This document shows positions 1 to 10,544 of a DNA stretch of 64,000 nt, piece by piece (position 1 is the first letter of the stretch; each line of letters begins with the position of its first letter). The notes under the pieces are model-generated. The model was not told the origin of the DNA, made no database searches, and worked only from the letters and a program-made list of their open reading frames with translations. The stretch is taken from assembly GCA_016214035.1 (NCBI GenBank), contig JACRPF010000020.1:1-64000 (forward strand), read 5' to 3'. The translations under genes were made by a program, and so were the position numbers. The DNA is from Spirochaetota bacterium. Lineage in GTDB: Bacteria; Spirochaetota; Brachyspiria; Brachyspirales; JACRPF01.

Positions 1-238
1 TGCCACTTGTTATCAAGTTTGTGATTTATCCAATCGCGAAAAGATTGTTCCATACGATGCCTCCCAAGCATTAATATTGGATGAGGATATCATGAAACCG
101 AATTCAATAAAATAGGCATTTTAAGTGGGAATTTTCCAGCGCACCGGGGGATTGACGTAACATACTTCATATCCTATACTGATACTTGCAATGAGAACTA
201 TTCACCTCAATTCGTTCTTATTCAGTGGAGGATATGAT
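1..238. other. Left-edge non-coding leader
   Basis: I see no supportable gene in the first 238 bases. The segment carries the promoter and leader of the CsgG-like gene that starts at 239. A gene lying further left could supply its 3' end here, but no open frame with family features is visible. Confidence 0.5.
152..180 (+). promoter_or_regulatory. Sigma-70 promoter of the CsgG-like/kelch lipoprotein pair
   Basis: A -35 box TTGACG (152-157) and a -10 box TATACT (175-180) are separated by 17 bases. Transcription should begin near 187, giving a leader of about 50 bases with GGAGG at 227-231 before the ATG at 239. Confidence 0.75.
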
Positions 239-1210
239 ATGTTATTGCGCATCACATTGCTTATAACAACTGTTGCCGTCATGCTAACTGCAGCGCCAGC
301 GGCACCGTCCGTAAAGACGGCAAAAAATTCACGTGTAGGTATCATTACCTTCGTCGCGAAAGCCGGCACAACTGCCCCCGATGCTGAAGTGGTCGAGGAG
401 ATGTTCCGGAACGGCCTGGTACAGTCACGAAAATATGACGTACTGGACCGAAACAATATGAAGGACGTCCTTAAGGAACAGGAATTCCAGCAGACGGGCT
501 GCACCGATACCGAATGCGCTGTAAAAATCGGAAAGATCCTCAATATGGAATATATGATGTACGGATCCATTATGAAAATGGGGACGTCGTTTCTCATTTC
601 AGTTGGTATGGTGAATGTAGAGACAAGCAAGATCGAGAACACCGCCCAGGAGAAATTCGCCACCATGGACCTCGCTGACAAGGCGGTGCAGAAGGTCATT
701 ACCTCGCTTACCGGCGTTCAGCCGGGTACCGACACGTCGGGATCGGGCCGCACCATCACCATCAACGTTCCCGGCCGCGGACTTACGAACATTACCTACG
801 GCACAACGACGACATACACAACGACGGGTGCCATGCCGCAGCAGTATGAACCCAATCCGTTCAAAACCGCGTTATACATCGTATCACCGATAATGTTCAC
901 CGGCGGCACGTTCATTCTGCTGTATGAATTCATCTACGGCCCGATGCTCGGCGGCTCGGGGATGTCCGCTACCGCGAGCGCATATTCGGAATACCAGAAC
1001 GCCACCGATAATGTCCTGGGCGCGTGGCAGAGATATTCTGACGCAGTGCTCTGGAGCGACATCCGCATCATCGGCGGCGGTACGCTTGCGGCAATCGGCA
1101 TCGGCGCATTCATCTGGGCACTCGCCATTCCCGATGTTCCGGTTAAGACGGCGGTGGTCCCGGTCATCACGGCAGATACGGTCGGCATTGCCTGGAATAT
1201 CAGGTTCTAG
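239..1210 (+). CDS. CsgG-like secreted protein with two C-terminal membrane spans
   Basis: A 323-residue protein with an N-terminal signal peptide (about residues 1-20). A CsgG/TolB-N-like domain (about 30-155) contains the segment TGCTDTECAVKIGKIL with Cys88 and Cys93. A variable linker follows, then two hydrophobic helices (about 211-232 and 277-298) and a terminal Phe. I chose the ATG at 239, not the one at 191, because GGAGG lies seven bases upstream and the signal peptide then starts cleanly. The stop is nine bases before the kelch-repeat lipoprotein, so the two form an operon. Paralogues sit at 27181 and 33382, each also followed by a lipoprotein. CsgG relatives act in outer-membrane assembly or export; the role here is unknown. 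Confidence 0.7.
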   Translation: MLLRITLLITTVAVMLTAAPAAPSVKTAKNSRVGIITFVAKAGTTAPDAEVVEEMFRNGLVQSRKYDVLDRNNMKDVLKEQEFQQTGCTDTECAVKIGKILNMEYMMYGSIMKMGTSFLISVGMVNVETSKIENTAQEKFATMDLADKAVQKVITSLTGVQPGTDTSGSGRTITINVPGRGLTNITYGTTTTYTTTGAMPQQYEPNPFKTALYIVSPIMFTGGTFILLYEFIYGPMLGGSGMSATASAYSEYQNATDNVLGAWQRYSDAVLWSDIRIIGGGTLAAIGIGAFIWALAIPDVPVKTAVVPVITADTVGIAWNIRF

Positions 1211-1219
1211 GAGCAGCAC

Positions 1220-2167
1220 ATGAACTACTTAAAACTATCCCTACTCCCCGTTATCGCATCGTTTCTCGTTTCCTGCATGCAGCCGCACACCAATCCGCTT
1301 GATCCGTCCTCGACGATCAATCTGAAAGGCGACACATGGAAGCAGTCTACGGACGCATTGTTCTCGGCGCGCGCATTTCACGCCGCGTCGTATTTTAACG
1401 GATATATCTATGTGGTCTGCGGCACCGGCGCGGATGATGCATGGAAATTCAACGGCACGTCATGGACGAAAGCCTCCGGCATAACCGGTGTCATATACAC
1501 CGGAAGCAGGGCGGGTCACAGCGTGTTGAATTTCTCAAACGAGATGTGGCTCCTTGCCGGCGGCAATACGTATGATACAAAACATTCGGATGACGGAACA
1601 TATTGGAGTTCAACCGCGGTCACGTACTTTCCTGCACGCTCGAATCAGTCGGCAGTAACCTATAACGGCCGGATGTGGATCGTCGGCGGGTTATGCGGAG
1701 CGAACAGTTCAAATGACGTGTGGTATTCCTCCGAAGGCGCCTATTGGATGAAAGCCACCACAAACGCCGCGTTCTCCAAACGTCACGGCCATGTCTGCGT
1801 GAGTTTTAACAGCAAGATGTGGCTTGTCGGCGGAAATGACGGAAGCCAGAAAAACGATATCTGGTCGTCCACCGACGGCATTACCTGGATACAGTCAACG
1901 CCGGCCGCAGCATTCAGCGCACGATCATATCACGCGGTACTCGTTACCGCCGAGAAGCTATTCCTGATCGGCGGAAAAACGGGTGCATCGTCATACACCA
2001 ACGACGTCTGGTCGTCAACCGACGGCATTACCTGGACACAGGTCACCGCGAACGGCGGCTTCTCCGCGCGCGGTATGCATACGGTCACGTATCTCGACAA
2101 AAAAATGTGGCTTATCGCCGGCCGCGACGGCACATCCGATAAAAACGACGTCTGGTATTCAGAGTAG
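1220..2167 (+). CDS. Lipoprotein with six kelch-like beta-propeller repeats
   Basis: A 315-residue predicted lipoprotein. The signal peptide ends in LVSC with the lipid-anchor Cys at residue 19, followed by NPLDP at 25-29. The rest is about six repeats of 45-50 residues, each starting near FSAR-x-x-H, then a hydrophobic strand ending WLVGG or WIVGG, then NDVW-x-S-x-DG-x-x-W. This is a kelch/galactose-oxidase-type propeller and fills the protein. AGGAG at 1210-1214 supports the ATG at 1220. It is co-transcribed with the CsgG-like gene and probably sits on the outer membrane as a binding or adhesion protein. No catalytic residues were recognised. Confidence 0.75.
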   Translation: MNYLKLSLLPVIASFLVSCMQPHTNPLDPSSTINLKGDTWKQSTDALFSARAFHAASYFNGYIYVVCGTGADDAWKFNGTSWTKASGITGVIYTGSRAGHSVLNFSNEMWLLAGGNTYDTKHSDDGTYWSSTAVTYFPARSNQSAVTYNGRMWIVGGLCGANSSNDVWYSSEGAYWMKATTNAAFSKRHGHVCVSFNSKMWLVGGNDGSQKNDIWSSTDGITWIQSTPAAAFSARSYHAVLVTAEKLFLIGGKTGASSYTNDVWSSTDGITWTQVTANGGFSARGMHTVTYLDKKMWLIAGRDGTSDKNDVWYSE

Positions 2168-2172
2168 CCGAA

Positions 2173-2199
2173 GCCGCAAGCAGCCTATCGCGGCGTTTT
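2173..2199 (+). terminator. Hairpin terminator between convergent genes
   Basis: GCCGC (2173-2177) pairs with GCGGC (2190-2194) and is followed on the plus strand by GTTTT. It lies six bases after the kelch lipoprotein stop and before the 3' end of the opposing MCP gene. The five-pair stem is modest. Confidence 0.45.
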
Positions 2200-2223
2200 G
2201 AGTACGCGTACGCTACGGGACAA

Positions 2224-4260
2224 TCATGCATCCGTACAATACCGTTTCACCGCCTGTTCAAGCAGCGTCAGGTTCTTTGCAGCGGCGACTGAAAGATCGC
2301 GCACCGTATTCACCGATTCTCCGATAACGCCCGCACCCGAGGTCATGAACGTGATGCGCTCCCGCACCGATGCCGACGTTTCGGCGAGACGGCTGATGGC
2401 ATTCTCCGTGGTTGCCGATGATGATTTGATGCGCACGATCAGTTGATTGATATTTTCAGTTGAAGCATCTATCTCCGCATAGTTCGTCTTTGCCGACGAG
2501 GCAATCTCGCTTACGAGCGCAATCGCGCGCACCATCTCCTCGGTGCCTTTCGCCTGCTCATCCATGGCGCGCCGCACTTCACCCACCGTCTCGCCCACCC
2601 GCTCGGCTTCCGCCGCGAGCGTACGGAAATTATCCACCGCGCCGGAAAGGTCGCCCGCGGTACGCGTGATGATATCCCCGATCGATGACAGCGAACGCTT
2701 GGCGTCCTCGGCCTGGCGGTTCGAGACCTCGGCGAGTTTTCGTATCTCGCTCGCCACCACCGCAAACCCGCGCCCGTACGACCCGGCATGCGACGCCTCG
2801 ATGGCAGCGTTCATCGCGAGAAGATTCGTCTTCGCCGCAACCGTGGTTATCATCGCCACGAATTCGTTCACCATGCCGATCGCAGCAAGCGTCTGGTCCA
2901 TGTTCGTGCGGGTGCGCTCCATGAGCGTGCTGCCGCTGCGCGCCGCGGAAAGCAGCGCTCCCGCAGAAGCATCAGCGGTCTGCGCCATTGCCGCCACCGA
3001 CTGCGTTGTGGCATTCATCTCCTGCGTTGATGCGGCCATCTCGGTGGAACCCGTCACCTGGTCCTCGACAAGTTTTTTCAGCATACCGGTCTTCGTGATG
3101 ATGCCGTTGACGTTCCGGATAATGCCGGCAATATCCGCTGAAAGCACTTCATTCGCAGCGGCGGTCGAATGCACATTTTCATCCTGCGCAGCGACGGCGT
3201 TTGTTATCTCGTTGGCACCCTGCGTGATATCGCTCACGGTGGCATAACACTGCGTCATACGGCTCGACAGATCCTCGCCCTCGCGTTTTGATGCATCGAT
3301 ATTGGCCTTAACTGAAACAAGGATATGCTGCAGCCCGCCGGCCATCGCGTTGAAGCTCCGGAAGAGACGCCCGTACTCGTCGGTGCTGAGGACTTCGGCG
3401 CGCACGGTAAGGTCGCCGCCCTGTACGCTTGACATTCGTGCAAGCAGCATGCCGGCAAGATGCGCGACATCCCCCGCCATATAGAACGATATGGCAACAC
3501 TCGCCGCAGCCATCAGTGTCACGAGCACCGCCGCCCATACGGCAAGTTCGCTCCACGATGCGCCGTGGTACGTCTTGTATAACAGGGTAAATCCCAGAAC
3601 GATGAGCGGGCCGATGGAGAGAAACAAGGTAAGAAATATTAATTTGATGCGTATACCAACCGGAACCAGTTTCCTCGAGTCCTGCTCGGAAAGTCCTCCG
3701 CTGACACGCGCTATCACCGGCACAACACCGCGGATTATTTTCAGCACCGCGAAGTGCTCGAAGATGGCATGCGTGGGCACCACGACGACAAGCGAGAGCC
3801 AGATGGTAATCAGATGCGCGGAAGTAAATCCGGCATGAAAGAAAGCATTGCAGATCAAAAGCGCCGCCGTACCGGTAAGCCCGCTGCCGAGACCATGAAA
3901 GAACAGTATGCGCAGGAACGTGACGTTAGAGAAATTGAGCGCACAGATATGAGCCCGCTTGGCGATCTGCGTATCCGCGGTACCGCTGCGTAATGAGGTG
4001 AAGAACAGCCACAGCGGACGGAAATGAACAGCAAGCGCCCCCATATCGATGGCGATGACAGAAGGCAAGACACCTACGAATACGCCTACGAGGGCGCAGG
4101 TCCGCTGCAGATCGGTTGTCTTAAGCGCAAAGGCGAGCAGCAGAAAAACCGCACCGCCGGCCATCATCGCCCAGAAGCAATACACCAGCGCGAGGCGCAA
4201 AAAGAGCGAACGCGCGCTCACCGATGCATGCGTATCAGAAGCCGGTGTGTAATCGGCCAT
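2224..4260 (-). CDS. Methyl-accepting chemotaxis protein with a multi-span membrane sensor
   Basis: A 678-residue MCP. The first 260 residues hold about six to eight hydrophobic helices and no sizeable periplasmic loop, so the input module is membrane-embedded. A HAMP domain follows (about 265-320, including [19 protein letters not shown]), then a long coiled-coil MCP signalling domain with the hairpin tip [11 protein letters not shown] near residue 480 and [14 protein letters not shown] just after. This tip binds CheA and CheW. GGAGGG five bases before the ATG at 4260 sets the start. The C-terminus has no CheR/CheB-tethering pentapeptide. Six-span N-termini of this type are also seen in adenylate cyclases. 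The signal sensed is unknown. Confidence 0.9.
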   Translation of the reverse strand: MADYTPASDTHASVSARSLFLRLALVYCFWAMMAGGAVFLLLAFALKTTDLQRTCALVGVFVGVLPSVIAIDMGALAVHFRPLWLFFTSLRSGTADTQIAKRAHICALNFSNVTFLRILFFHGLGSGLTGTAALLICNAFFHAGFTSAHLITIWLSLVVVVPTHAIFEHFAVLKIIRGVVPVIARVSGGLSEQDSRKLVPVGIRIKLIFLTLFLSIGPLIVLGFTLLYKTYHGASWSELAVWAAVLVTLMAAASVAISFYMAGDVAHLAGMLLARMSSVQGGDLTVRAEVLSTDEYGRLFRSFNAMAGGLQHILVSVKANIDASKREGEDLSSRMTQCYATVSDITQGANEITNAVAAQDENVHSTAAANEVLSADIAGIIRNVNGIITKTGMLKKLVEDQVTGSTEMAASTQEMNATTQSVAAMAQTADASAGALLSAARSGSTLMERTRTNMDQTLAAIGMVNEFVAMITTVAAKTNLLAMNAAIEASHAGSYGRGFAVVASEIRKLAEVSNRQAEDAKRSLSSIGDIITRTAGDLSGAVDNFRTLAAEAERVGETVGEVRRAMDEQAKGTEEMVRAIALVSEIASSAKTNYAEIDASTENINQLIVRIKSSSATTENAISRLAETSASVRERITFMTSGAGVIGESVNTVRDLSVAAAKNLTLLEQAVKRYCTDA

Positions 4261-4369
4261 GCGTTCCCTCCACGCGGATGTTCAGAATACTAATGCGCGT
4301 ATGCGTGTACCTACAATAGCAGTGCAACTGCATTCTACCACTGTGTCCGCGAAAAATCCACTGTGCGCC

Positions 4370-4397
4370 TTGACAGTAATACTTTTTACCATATACT
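4370..4397 (+). promoter_or_regulatory. Sigma-70 promoter of the FKBP gene
   Basis: TTGACA (4370-4375), a 16-base spacer and TATACT (4392-4397), about 32 bases upstream of the ATG at 4430. AAGGAG in the leader is the ribosome-binding site. Confidence 0.75.
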
Positions 4398-4429
4398 GGC
4401 GGCTCCAAACGTAGTCAAGGAGCGATGGT

Positions 4430-5137
4430 ATGACTATTCGCAATTTTTTATCTGCATGCACAGGAGTAGTACTTATGAGCGGAGCAATGATCGGCAACTC
4501 GGGTTGCGTCGACAAGAAACCGGAATCTCAGCAGGAAAAAGCAAGCTATTCCATCGGATGGGATATCGGCAAAAATATGAAGCGCCAGTCGCTCGATGTG
4601 AATCACGGCTCCATCGCTCACGGGCTCAAAGACGCGCTCTCCGGCGGAAAATCCGCGCTTACGGACGAGGAAATGCAGGAAGCGCTTACCGCTTTTCAGC
4701 GTGATATGCAGGCAAAACAGATGGCCGGACACGAGAAAAGCGCCGGCAAGAATAAGAAAGAAGGCGAAGATTTTCTGGCGAAAAACAAGTCCAAGCAGGG
4801 TGTCATGTCCACGGCAAGCGGACTGCAATATAAGGTTATATCAGCAGGAACGGGCGCGAAACCGTCAGCAAGCGACACCGTGACCGTGCATTATGAAGGA
4901 AAACTGCTCGATGGAACCGTGTTCGACAGCTCATATAAAAGAAAAGAACCCGCTACATTCCCGCTCAACGGCGTCATACCCGGCTGGACGGAAGCCCTGC
5001 AGCTGATGCCTACAGGCTCGAAATATGAGCTTTATCTGCCGTCGCAGCTCGCATACGGCGAACGCGGCGCAGGCGGCGATATCGGACCGAATGCGGTGCT
5101 GATCTTTACCGTCGAATTGATATCCATACAAAAGTAA
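4430..5137 (+). CDS. FKBP-type peptidyl-prolyl isomerase lipoprotein (FkpA/Mip-like)
   Basis: A 235-residue exported prolyl isomerase. The signal sequence ends at GNSGC (Cys near residue 26), suggesting lipid anchoring. Residues about 35-120 form the charged helical dimerisation segment typical of FkpA/Mip proteins (SYSIGWDIGKNMK is the usual opening). Residues about 125-235 are the FKBP domain, with VTVHYEGKLLDGTVFDSS, IPGWTEALQLMPTGSKYELYLP-type segments and LAYGERGAG, the normal active-site shell. It should catalyse cis-trans isomerisation of prolyl bonds in periplasmic proteins. It has its own promoter and is monocistronic. Confidence 0.9.
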   Translation: MTIRNFLSACTGVVLMSGAMIGNSGCVDKKPESQQEKASYSIGWDIGKNMKRQSLDVNHGSIAHGLKDALSGGKSALTDEEMQEALTAFQRDMQAKQMAGHEKSAGKNKKEGEDFLAKNKSKQGVMSTASGLQYKVISAGTGAKPSASDTVTVHYEGKLLDGTVFDSSYKRKEPATFPLNGVIPGWTEALQLMPTGSKYELYLPSQLAYGERGAGGDIGPNAVLIFTVELISIQK

Positions 5138-5522
5138 TACCAGCCCTCGCCGGCTGATATCTCCTCGTAACACTACTGACTTCACTCCAGACACGTGACG
5201 TGTGCCACAGCGGGTGAATAGTCCATGTGAGCCGTTTGTTTATTATCCACAAAAATAAAGTATATCACTTGACGCGATGGACAGAAATCGTTATATTATA
5301 TTTCATGATGGCTGGAAGAAATATACACATATTTCCCTCCAATACGATTGAGCAGTCTACGATGTGCGGATGTATCGTCACTACGGCATACCGCAATCGA
5401 TAATTTATACAACCCGCCGTCATCACTCATCCGGTCCGTTTTCATGAGGTACGAATGCTGATATAGCAGAAATAGTAGAGGTAGGGCGGCGCTCTGGAAA
5501 TGCGCCGAAAGGAGTGCAGGAT
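5138..5522 (+). other. Long intergenic region with promoter and structured leader
   Basis: These 385 bases hold no gene. They contain a weak hairpin after the FKBP stop (CAGCC/GGCTG, 5141-5156), the MCP promoter at 5269-5297, and a leader of more than 200 bases. A six-pair hairpin CGGCGC/GCGCCG (5487-5507) abuts the Shine-Dalgarno AAAGGAG (5508-5514). No known riboswitch class was recognised. Confidence 0.5.
5269..5297 (+). promoter_or_regulatory. Sigma-70 promoter of the Cache-domain MCP
   Basis: TTGACG (5269-5274), a 17-base spacer and TATATT (5292-5297). The start near 5304 leaves an unusually long leader of about 215 bases before the ATG at 5523. Confidence 0.7.
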
Positions 5523-7652
5523 ATGAATATTAAGACGAAAATCATTGCGAGTACGGCGGCGGTAGTTACCGCAGCCGTGGTGACGGTCACCGTGGTATCA
5601 ATCACGGGGCTCATGCGAAAATCGGAAACGGATATTACGCAATACCGTCAGGACATGCTTGAAAAATACAAGCGGACGCTCAAGGACCTTGTGGAGGTCG
5701 CCGCGAGCGAGATTGATGCGGTCTATCAGCAGGGAATAAAGAACGGCGGGAATGATGCCGCCGTGACTGCGGTAAAGAAAGCCGTAAGTGTGTTCCGATA
5801 TGACAGCGGCGGGAATTACTTCTGGATCAACGACACCGCACGCCCGTATCCACGCATGGTCATGCATCCGATAACGCCTGCGCTCAACGGCATCCTTATG
5901 GATGACCCGAAATACAACTGCGCTTTCGGCAGCAATATCAATTTTTTCACCGTCATGGTGGATATGTGTGAACGGCAGGGAGAGGGCTTCGTTATCTACG
6001 ACTGGCCGCGTCCGGGAACGACGAAGGCGGTGCCGAAACTCTCCTATGTTCGTGCGTATAAACCGCTCAACTGGATCGTCGGTACCGGTGTGTATATCGA
6101 CGATATCGATACCGCCGTAGCGGCGAAAAAAGTTCAAATGGCCGCCGAACTTTTCAGCACCGCCGCCACGATTATCATCGCGGCACTGCTGCTGCTTGCC
6201 ATCGCAGCCGTTGTAGCGTACATGCTTGCACAGCGAATCACACTGCCGCTCAAAGCCGGTGTGAGTATCGCCAACAGTATAGCCGCCGGCGACCTTAGCG
6301 TGAAGATCGATGAACGGTATATGAAGATGAAGGACGAGACCGGCGAACTCACCGGTGCGCTGAAACGCATGACGGAATCGCTCTTGCTGAAAGCGGATAT
6401 ACTGAAGCGTATCGCCGCGGGCGATTTGACGGTGCAAGTGCCGGTGGTATCCGACAGGGATACGCTGGGGGAATCGATGCAGAAGATGAAAGGAGAGCTC
6501 ACACATACCGTCGAACGTATAAAAAATACCGCCGCCGAGGTAGCGACCGGCAGCGGAAGGCTGAACAGCTCCTCGATGGAAATGTCGCAGGGCGCGAGCG
6601 AACAGGCAGGCAACGTGGAATCCGTGTCAGCTGCCGTCGAAGAGGTTTCATCCTCGACCGAGGAAGTATCGTCGTCCATCGAACAGGTATCTGCGTCAGT
6701 GGAGGAAGTCTCCGCATCCATTGAAGAGATGACCGCAACGATACGTCAGAACTCGGACAATGCGCATCAAACGGAGAAGATTGCGGTAAAAAGCGCGGCT
6801 GATGCCCGTGAAAGCGGTTCCGCGGTTGAGCTTACCGTGAAAGCGATGAAAGAGATTGCCGGCAAGGTGTCTATCATACAGGAGATCGCCCGTCAGACAA
6901 ATCTCTTGTCGTTGAACGCATCCATCGAAGCGGCGCGCGCCGGTGAACACGGTAAAGGGTTTGCCGTCGTCGCAAGCGAGGTGCAGAAACTCGCCGACAG
7001 AAGCCAGCGCGCGGCGAGCGAGATCGGCGAACTGTCGAAGACGAACGTCGATGTGGCGGAGCGTGCCGGCGTTATGCTCGCCAAGCTCGTGCCTGACATA
7101 CAGAAAACCGCCGAACTCGTGGCGGAGATCAACGCCGCGTGCAGCGAACAGAACAACGGTGCACAGCAGGTGAACAATGCGATACAGCAGATATCCGGCG
7201 CCGTGCAGCAGGTCTCGTCGGCCGTACAGCAGGTTGCGGCATCAACACAATCGGTCAACCAGTCGGTACAGCAGATTGCGCATGTGGCGCAGCAGAACGC
7301 CGCGGGTTCAGAAGAGGTCGCATCGACGGCCGAAGAACTTTCAGCGCAGGCATCGCAGCTGCAGGACGCCATCAGCAGTTTCAAAATTGAGAACAGCGCA
7401 CCGGCCCGCGAGGTATCGCAAAAAGCCATCCCGATACAGAAGGCCGCCCGCATACCGTCACCGGTGTTCATCCCGAAGCCCGATCCGGGCAACGGAAATG
7501 GGAACGGGAAGATGCACGTCGAGAACCTGAACGAACCCGTGTTGATGCATCCGCTCGGCGGGATAGCATCATCGACAAATAAAAAGAAAGGCATCGTCAT
7601 CGACATGAAGAACAGCGGCGATGAGGATGATAACGCGTTCAAGAAATTCTGA
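5523..7652 (+). CDS. Methyl-accepting chemotaxis protein with a Cache sensor
   Basis: A 709-residue MCP. Transmembrane helix 1 spans about residues 6-28. The periplasmic domain (about 40-190) is an sCache_2-like sensor: it has [18 protein letters not shown], a pattern seen in receptors for small organic acids, and ends [15 protein letters not shown]. Helix 2 is about 203-228, followed by two HAMP-like units (each with AAGDL) and the signalling domain with tip [13 protein letters not shown] near residue 460. Heptad repeats rich in EEVSSS and [10 protein letters not shown] flank the tip. I use the ATG at 5523 because AAAGGAG at 5508-5514 is well spaced; a GTG at 5514 overlaps that site. No C-terminal pentapeptide is present. 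Confidence 0.9.
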   Translation: MNIKTKIIASTAAVVTAAVVTVTVVSITGLMRKSETDITQYRQDMLEKYKRTLKDLVEVAASEIDAVYQQGIKNGGNDAAVTAVKKAVSVFRYDSGGNYFWINDTARPYPRMVMHPITPALNGILMDDPKYNCAFGSNINFFTVMVDMCERQGEGFVIYDWPRPGTTKAVPKLSYVRAYKPLNWIVGTGVYIDDIDTAVAAKKVQMAAELFSTAATIIIAALLLLAIAAVVAYMLAQRITLPLKAGVSIANSIAAGDLSVKIDERYMKMKDETGELTGALKRMTESLLLKADILKRIAAGDLTVQVPVVSDRDTLGESMQKMKGELTHTVERIKNTAAEVATGSGRLNSSSMEMSQGASEQAGNVESVSAAVEEVSSSTEEVSSSIEQVSASVEEVSASIEEMTATIRQNSDNAHQTEKIAVKSAADARESGSAVELTVKAMKEIAGKVSIIQEIARQTNLLSLNASIEAARAGEHGKGFAVVASEVQKLADRSQRAASEIGELSKTNVDVAERAGVMLAKLVPDIQKTAELVAEINAACSEQNNGAQQVNNAIQQISGAVQQVSSAVQQVAASTQSVNQSVQQIAHVAQQNAAGSEEVASTAEELSAQASQLQDAISSFKIENSAPAREVSQKAIPIQKAARIPSPVFIPKPDPGNGNGNGKMHVENLNEPVLMHPLGGIASSTNKKKGIVIDMKNSGDEDDNAFKKF

Positions 7653-7676
7653 GCGGTAGCCGAAAACCCGTCTCTG

Positions 7677-7704
7677 TTGTGCTTTTTTCCCGCAGTACTA
7701 TAAT
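7677..7704 (+). promoter_or_regulatory. Probable promoter of the Gfo/Idh/MocA gene
   Basis: A good -10 box TATAAT (7699-7704) lies 16 bases after a weak -35 TTGTGC (7677-7682). AAGGAG at 7728-7733 precedes the ATG at 7739. Confidence 0.45.
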
Positions 7705-7738
7705 ACAGCCATATCCAGTGACTGGACAAGGAGTTGAT

Positions 7739-8827
7739 ATGGCTGCAAAAAAGATCAGGACTTCATTTCAGACATCGAAGAAACCTGTTGGGTGGGCTGT
7801 TGTGGGGCTCGGCATGGGAAAACACCACGCAAATCTCATCATGAAAAGTCCCGGACTGAAACTGGCCGCCATATGTGACGGCAACAGAGAACTCCTTGAT
7901 AAACACACGAAGGATTTTCCCGCCGGCACGGCGATGTATACTACCATCGACGAACTCCTCGCTGATAAAAACGTCGAAGGCGTGTCGCTGGTAATTCCGC
8001 ACGACCTGCACGCGCCGATGGCGATGAAATGCCTCAAGGCTGGACGGCACGTGGTCCTCGACAAACCGTTCTGTCTTACGGTCAGCGATGGAAAAAAAAT
8101 GATAGCACTCGCCCGCGTTGAACGTCGTCTGCTCTCGGCCTTCCATAACCGGCGCTGGGACGTCGACTACGTGACGCTCCAGAAACTCGTCGACAGCGGC
8201 AGACTGGGAAAGGTACGATACCTTGAGTCGCGCATCTCAAGTCCCGGACCGATAGGCGCATGGCGCTGGCGTGCGAACCGCCGGCAGATGGGCGGCCTCC
8301 TCTACGACTGGGGCGCGCATCTCATCGACCAGTCGCTCAAGCTCATCCCGTCGCTGCCGGTGAGCGTCTACGGATGGATGCAGCGCGACACACCGGTCAA
8401 ACCGGGGCACGACATCGAAGACCGCATGCAGGCGCTGATACAGTTCGAAGACGGCGCCGCGGCGCTCGTTGCCTGGACGATGGCGACCCCCGCGCCGTTC
8501 CCCCGCTTCATCGTTGAGTTCGAAAAAGGCGGCGTACGCATCGACGATCTTATCCAGAGTTATCCCGACAAAGAGGAAGACCGCAACAGGATCATCATGC
8601 ACACGCACGACAATAATGCGCCGGTAAAGCACAAAACCGAACTGCTGCCGTACGTGAAAGCGGAATGGGTGCAGTACTATCAGAATATCGGTGCGGCGCT
8701 CACGGGGAAGGCAAAGCTCATTGTGAAGCCCGAGGAAGCGATACGGCATGTGGCAATATGCGAGGCGGCGTACAAGTCGGTACAATCAGGGAAAGCTGAG
8801 CGGCTGCCGAGGACGTTATTCGTTTAG
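7739..8827 (+). CDS. Gfo/Idh/MocA-family NAD(P)-dependent oxidoreductase
   Basis: A 362-residue cytoplasmic dehydrogenase. The N-terminal Rossmann fold shows VVGLGMGKHHA, the dinucleotide-binding loop, and DKPF, the family's [E/D]KP signature with the catalytic-site Lys. The C-terminal alpha/beta domain carries GGLLYDWGAHLID, with the Asp and His that line the active site. Members oxidise or reduce sugars, inositols and related polyols; the exact substrate cannot be read from the sequence. The open frame extends to 7679, but AAGGAG at 7728-7733 fixes the ATG at 7739. It has its own promoter and stands between two MCP genes. Confidence 0.88.
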   Translation: MAAKKIRTSFQTSKKPVGWAVVGLGMGKHHANLIMKSPGLKLAAICDGNRELLDKHTKDFPAGTAMYTTIDELLADKNVEGVSLVIPHDLHAPMAMKCLKAGRHVVLDKPFCLTVSDGKKMIALARVERRLLSAFHNRRWDVDYVTLQKLVDSGRLGKVRYLESRISSPGPIGAWRWRANRRQMGGLLYDWGAHLIDQSLKLIPSLPVSVYGWMQRDTPVKPGHDIEDRMQALIQFEDGAAALVAWTMATPAPFPRFIVEFEKGGVRIDDLIQSYPDKEEDRNRIIMHTHDNNAPVKHKTELLPYVKAEWVQYYQNIGAALTGKAKLIVKPEEAIRHVAICEAAYKSVQSGKAERLPRTLFV

Positions 8828-8890
8828 TGATGATTCTTTCGGATTATTCAAGAGATTGAGCGGCCATCGCCGTACGGGTATCCATTAACC

Positions 8891-8919
8891 TTGACTATAC
8901 TGGATGTATGACTTATAGT
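8891..8919 (+). promoter_or_regulatory. Sigma-70 promoter of the short MCP
   Basis: TTGACT (8891-8896), a 17-base spacer and TATAGT (8914-8919). GGAG at 8938-8941 precedes the ATG at 8949. Confidence 0.7.
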
Positions 8920-8948
8920 ATTGTGAAACAGATCCGCGGAGTTTAAGA

Positions 8949-10490
8949 ATGGCCAGATTTACCATGCGGACAAAGGTGATGACCGCGGCAACGGTGTTCG
9001 CTGCGGTCATATGCGCAAACGGATTTTTCACCTATCATTCCATATCGTCGGTACTGCGGACATCCGCAACGGAACTTACCGCAGTTTCGGGAGCAATCAA
9101 TGGCGCGGCAGTGCATGCGGCTATCGGTCGCTGTCTGCAGCACGTAACTCTTGCGCTTATCATCAGCGCGCTGCTGTTATGTATCACGCTTGGTCTATTC
9201 ATCCTCTTTCTCACACGAAACGTATTGAAGCCTATTCATACCGCATCGAAGATGATACAGACGGTAGCCGAGAACGACAACATGATCGGTACGCGTCTTT
9301 CCACGGCACACCGCGACGACGAGGTTGGTTTTCTGTCGCGCTGGTTCAACATCATCGTAGAACGGATGTACACCTTCGTCAGCACCGTCATCGACAACAT
9401 CAGGACCACACGCGAACAGAGCGGCTCGCTCGCCACCGGCATGACTCAGAGCGCTTCGGCCACACGCGAGATAGCCGCAAATATCAACGCCATACGCACA
9501 AATATCAACCGGCAGTACGAGCTCGTGCACGAGACCAACGAACGCAACGCCGCGCTGAAAGTGAACATACGCGAAAACGCGAAAAGCGTCAGGTCGATCA
9601 TCGAAAAGATATCAGGACTCAACAAAGAGATCGCGAACCACGCATCGCGCATGAGCGACATGTCAACGGCGATGACCGATGTCTCCGACGCCATCGCCGG
9701 CATCAGCTCCGTGAGTGACTCGGCGCAGTCGCTCGCCAACGGCATACGCGACACATCGGCTGAAAGCCGCGAGCTCATTGAACGCACCTCGTCGCAGATG
9801 GCGGAGCTCGCGCAGTCGGTATCCTTTCTCAGTGAATTCGCAGACTCGGTCAGCGTTATCGCCCAGAAAACGAATATGCTCGCAATGAATGCGGCAATAG
9901 AAGCGTCCCGTGCCGGTGTCTACGGAAAAGGGTTTTCCATCGTCGCCAGAGAGATACGAAAACTCGCGGACGCGTCAGGCACGCAGGCGGACGACGCGAA
10001 AAAAACGCTTGCGATGATATCGGAACGTATCACATCCACCGCCGGCGATGTCGACCTCACCGGATCCAACTTCAGACAATTGCTCCAGAAAAGCCTCGAT
10101 GTCACCGGTCTTATTTTCAATATGAATCATGCGGCGCAGGAACAGGCGCTGCGTGTCAGAAATGTAGCAGCAGCGGCCGCGATGCTCTTCGAACGGGCCG
10201 CGCTCATCAAAACCGAGTACGGCGCCATCAGCAATTCACTCGACGTGTTCATCCAAAACACTTTGAAAGCGAGCAGGGCATCCGACGAGACCGACAAGTC
10301 GGTTGAGGCGCTCCGCGATATATCATCCGGCATAACGCGCATGATAGGCGACATCGCGGTAGCCACCGAACAACTCGATGTAGTGGTGAAAAGCGTGCTG
10401 TCCCTCACCATCGACACCGCCGGACGCATTGCGCATATGGAAACCGAAGTCGACCGCCTCGCCGTCCAGAAAAACAGCCAGACACTGTAA
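8949..10490 (+). CDS. Methyl-accepting chemotaxis protein with a minimal sensor region
   Basis: A 513-residue MCP. Helix 1 (about 12-33) and helix 2 (about 66-88) are separated by only some 30 residues, too few for a folded ligand domain, so it may sense through the membrane or a partner. A HAMP domain follows ([17 protein letters not shown] onward), then the signalling coiled coil with tip [15 protein letters not shown] near residue 308 and [17 protein letters not shown]. The tip is canonical for CheA/CheW binding. Its 3' end faces the AraC gene, and the 54 bases between them hold only a weak inverted repeat. Confidence 0.88.
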   Translation: MARFTMRTKVMTAATVFAAVICANGFFTYHSISSVLRTSATELTAVSGAINGAAVHAAIGRCLQHVTLALIISALLLCITLGLFILFLTRNVLKPIHTASKMIQTVAENDNMIGTRLSTAHRDDEVGFLSRWFNIIVERMYTFVSTVIDNIRTTREQSGSLATGMTQSASATREIAANINAIRTNINRQYELVHETNERNAALKVNIRENAKSVRSIIEKISGLNKEIANHASRMSDMSTAMTDVSDAIAGISSVSDSAQSLANGIRDTSAESRELIERTSSQMAELAQSVSFLSEFADSVSVIAQKTNMLAMNAAIEASRAGVYGKGFSIVAREIRKLADASGTQADDAKKTLAMISERITSTAGDVDLTGSNFRQLLQKSLDVTGLIFNMNHAAQEQALRVRNVAAAAAMLFERAALIKTEYGAISNSLDVFIQNTLKASRASDETDKSVEALRDISSGITRMIGDIAVATEQLDVVVKSVLSLTIDTAGRIAHMETEVDRLAVQKNSQTL

Positions 10491-10544
10491 TCGTTATCTG
10501 TCCATACCGCCTGAACTATTATCGCGACATGAACAGGCAAACAC

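Noticed and set aside
2543-3247. 234-codon plus-strand open frame
   Set aside because: Antisense to the coiled-coil part of the MCP, with Ala/Ser-rich shadow composition.
5298-5522. Known riboswitch in the MCP leader
   Set aside because: No conserved core of any class I know, including cyclic-di-GMP, was visible.
5598-6506. 302-codon minus-strand open frame
   Set aside because: Antisense to the Cache-domain MCP with no recognisable motif.
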